Assembly (NCBI RefSeq): GCF_022179725.1
Contig: NZ_BPRC01000022.1
Location: 1 to 64,000, forward strand
Origin: Methylorubrum aminovorans
GTDB lineage: Bacteria; Pseudomonadota; Alphaproteobacteria; Rhizobiales; Beijerinckiaceae
Length of the DNA stretch: 64,000 nt
Reading direction: 5' to 3'
The translations under genes and the position numbers were made by a program. Positions 62,368 to 64,000 of this stretch are shown piece after piece. The notes beneath the pieces were generated by a model that was not told where the DNA came from, ran no database searches, and saw only the letters and a program-made list of their open reading frames with translations. How positions within the stretch are numbered: position 1 is the first letter of the stretch; every line of letters starts with the position of its first letter.

Positions 62368-63099
62368 ACTGGTCCTGATGGTTGAGATTAGAGGCCGCCG
62401 CTGATGGCCAAGCGGAACGGCATCGTTGGCCGGCTATGTGCATAGCGACTACTTCAACAGGGCTAAAAATTCCGACAAAAATTTATGAGAGCCCCTCGAT
62501 AATTGAGCGAGGCCCGGCTTCCCCTCGGCCCACTCTAGACGCGCGTGGTATCCCGCCCGGTATCGCAATCAGGCGCACAAAAGAAGCCGCGCGGGCGCTC
62601 GCAGCATCCAGTGCTTGGACGTGGGGCCACCGTCTCCAGCAGCCCCATGCCCTCGGCTCAACGGCCTCCGCTCGTCCCAGACGATGAGCCTAAGCCATCG
62701 CCCTTGAAGCCCGTCGCGTTAGGTGAGACCTGCATACGCCCAGTCCGGATGGGGTGGGTAGCGAGCTTTGATGGTGGGGCCGCAAGCGGACGCTCCACCG
62801 CCTATTTGTAGATGCGGTAGGGCCAACATGAGCCTCAACTCGGACACTCAAGCTGTTCGATCTCACCAGACGCACATCTCCGACTGCTAGCTGGAGCCCC
62901 GCGCCACACCTGCGCGCTTAGATGTGTTTTTTTGGCGACAAGACGCACTTCTTAGTTAACGAGCCTTCTTCGAATTAAGCATCAGTTAACCAATGTTGCC
63001 GGATTTGAGCGGCGATCCGGTCCCGATCCCCGGGAACGACCTCTCCTCATCTCGTCAGCTGATTTGCAGCTGCGCGAGCGGCGGTCTCAAGAGTCGCAA
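62368..63099. other. Intergenic region ahead of the autotransporter
   Basis: No gene is supported in these 732 bp. Two copies of AGTTAAC (62954-62960, 62984-62990), 30 bp apart, lie in an AT-rich promoter-like zone upstream of the autotransporter and could be a regulator site. Confidence 0.45.
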
Positions 63100-64000
63100 A
63101 TGTCATCCGTTTTCCCGCCGACGTCCTCTTCGCAGGCTGCGCTGATCTCCTATGGAAGGCGTCTGTCTCTGCTCGGCGGTGTGAGCATGCTCGCAATGGC
63201 CCTCGTCTTGCCGGCAGTTGCATCAGATCGGCCGATCCCGTTCGTGTCTCAAGGGGAGAACGGGCCGAGAGGAAGCGCCGGCATCTTTGGCTTCTGGGCA
63301 AGAGATGCGGTGGCTGGCGGTCCAGGCGCCAACGTTGATTTCGACAATGTTGATGTCGGTGCTGCTCGGAAAAACCCCGCAAGTACCATCGAGATGGGAT
63401 CAAAGGGTGGCACCGGCGGCTCGGGCGACGCCAGTGGTACTGCCTCGGTGCCCGGAGCCGATGGCGGCTCCGCCGGCAACGTTACCGTCTCGCTCGCAGA
63501 TCAAGTATCCGGCCGTGGCGATCAGAAGTCAGCTGCGCCTCGCATCTGGGTGAATTCGCAGGGTGGCAATGGCGGCGGAGCACAGAAGGATGTCGGGGCT
63601 GGCGGGGCGGCCGGGTCGGTCGGCCTGACGTTGTCGTCCACCGTTGCGACGGAGGGAACTTCCTTCCTCGGTGTTCGCGTCAGTTCGATCGGTGGAAACG
63701 CGGGCAATGGTGGAACCGACGCATGGAAAGCGGAGGTCAAGAAAGGCGGCGCCAGCGGCGATGTGACCCTGGACATCCTGCCGTCCGGCGTCGTGTCCAC
63801 GACCGGCAAGGGCGCGACGGCCGTCATTGTCGAATCCCTCGGCGGGGCGGGCTCCGTCCGCGGCGGCGGGACCTTCTACAGCAATCCCTTCGTGACGAAG
63901 GGCGGATCGGCCGGCAGGGCCACCTTCACTAATGGTGGGCGCATCGAGACGACCGGCGACCACGCCATCGGCGCTCTCGTGCAGAGCGTCGGCGGTACTG
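63100..64000 (+). CDS. Autotransporter passenger domain, partial (window edge)
   Basis: ATG 63100 opens a frame that stays open to the window end (300 codons seen). The N-terminus (MSSVFPPTSSSQAALISYGR) carries an extended signal peptide with hydrophobic core LSLLGGVSMLAMALVLP ending AVA. What follows is Gly/Ala/Asn-rich repeat sequence with motifs such as GGNAGNGG, TGKGATAVIVESLGGAG and TTGDHAIGALVQSVGG, typical of beta-helical passenger domains of large alphaproteobacterial autotransporters. The C-terminal barrel must be beyond the window. Confidence 0.8.
   Translation, partial: MSSVFPPTSSSQAALISYGRRLSLLGGVSMLAMALVLPAVASDRPIPFVSQGENGPRGSAGIFGFWARDAVAGGPGANVDFDNVDVGAARKNPASTIEMGSKGGTGGSGDASGTASVPGADGGSAGNVTVSLADQVSGRGDQKSAAPRIWVNSQGGNGGGAQKDVGAGGAAGSVGLTLSSTVATEGTSFLGVRVSSIGGNAGNGGTDAWKAEVKKGGASGDVTLDILPSGVVSTTGKGATAVIVESLGGAGSVRGGGTFYSNPFVTKGGSAGRATFTNGGRIETTGDHAIGALVQSVGGT

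Noticed and set aside
62382..62811. Two overlapping plus-strand frames between the basic protein and the autotransporter
   Set aside because: No ribosome-binding site, no family, and composition unlike neighbouring genes.
1..64000. CRISPR array, rRNA operon, intact insertion sequence or integrase
   Set aside because: No regularly spaced direct repeats, rRNA signatures or transposase/integrase motifs were seen.

Overview
The window is chromosomal DNA from a GC-rich alphaproteobacterium, most likely Methylobacterium/Methylorubrum. This is inferred from the very high GC, the ccmIEFH operon order, a NepR-like anti-sigma factor, a TRAP transporter, PCuAC/SCO copper genes, a class GN sortase pair and the GTTC-N7-GTTC style of SOS box. 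No species marker was searched.

Layout. 1-3.2 kb: tRNA-Arg(TCT), a decayed glycosyltransferase, and an ECF sigma/anti-sigma pair. 3.2-4.5 kb: an L,D-transpeptidase with a strong terminator. 4.9-10.4 kb: a copper-handling cluster (two DUF2946 proteins, a YcnI-PCuAC fusion, a free PCuAC, SCO, a TonB-dependent receptor). 10.5-11.2 kb: vapBC. 11.2-16.8 kb: OprB-type porin, GntR/FCD regulator and a complete DctP-DctQ-DctM TRAP transporter, with palindromic operator candidates. 16.9-20.7 kb: NepR-like protein, small proteins, cysteine synthase and a catalytically dead trypsin-like protein. 21-28.4 kb: alpha-2-macroglobulin plus penicillin-binding protein 1C. 28.5-33.4 kb: SugE, then a sortase and its vWA target with an XRE regulator, then a histidine phosphatase. 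33.5-36 kb: DUF1007 and NicO metal-export genes. 36-41 kb: cytochrome c maturation ccmIEFH. 41-44.4 kb: a two-component system split by a second vapBC on the opposite strand.

From about 44.6 kb the character changes: small orphan genes, an AT-rich spacer, then an accessory island (45.9-55.9 kb) full of ATPases, proteases and a lipase. It holds an HTH gene with an inverted repeat across its start, an IetA-like AAA ATPase, an IetS-like subtilase, and, running convergently, a lipase and a BON-CHAT caspase-like protein preceded by a LexA-box-like sequence. Next comes a soluble AAA+ M41 (FtsH-like) protease with a small overlapping partner. The ietAS pair matches a toxin-antitoxin/anti-phage family. 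The lipase-CHAT operon is the best candidate for an undescribed defence or programmed-death module. The right end has a PAS-rich hybrid histidine kinase, the frameshifted remnant of another kinase, small secreted proteins, and the start of a large autotransporter cut by the window edge.
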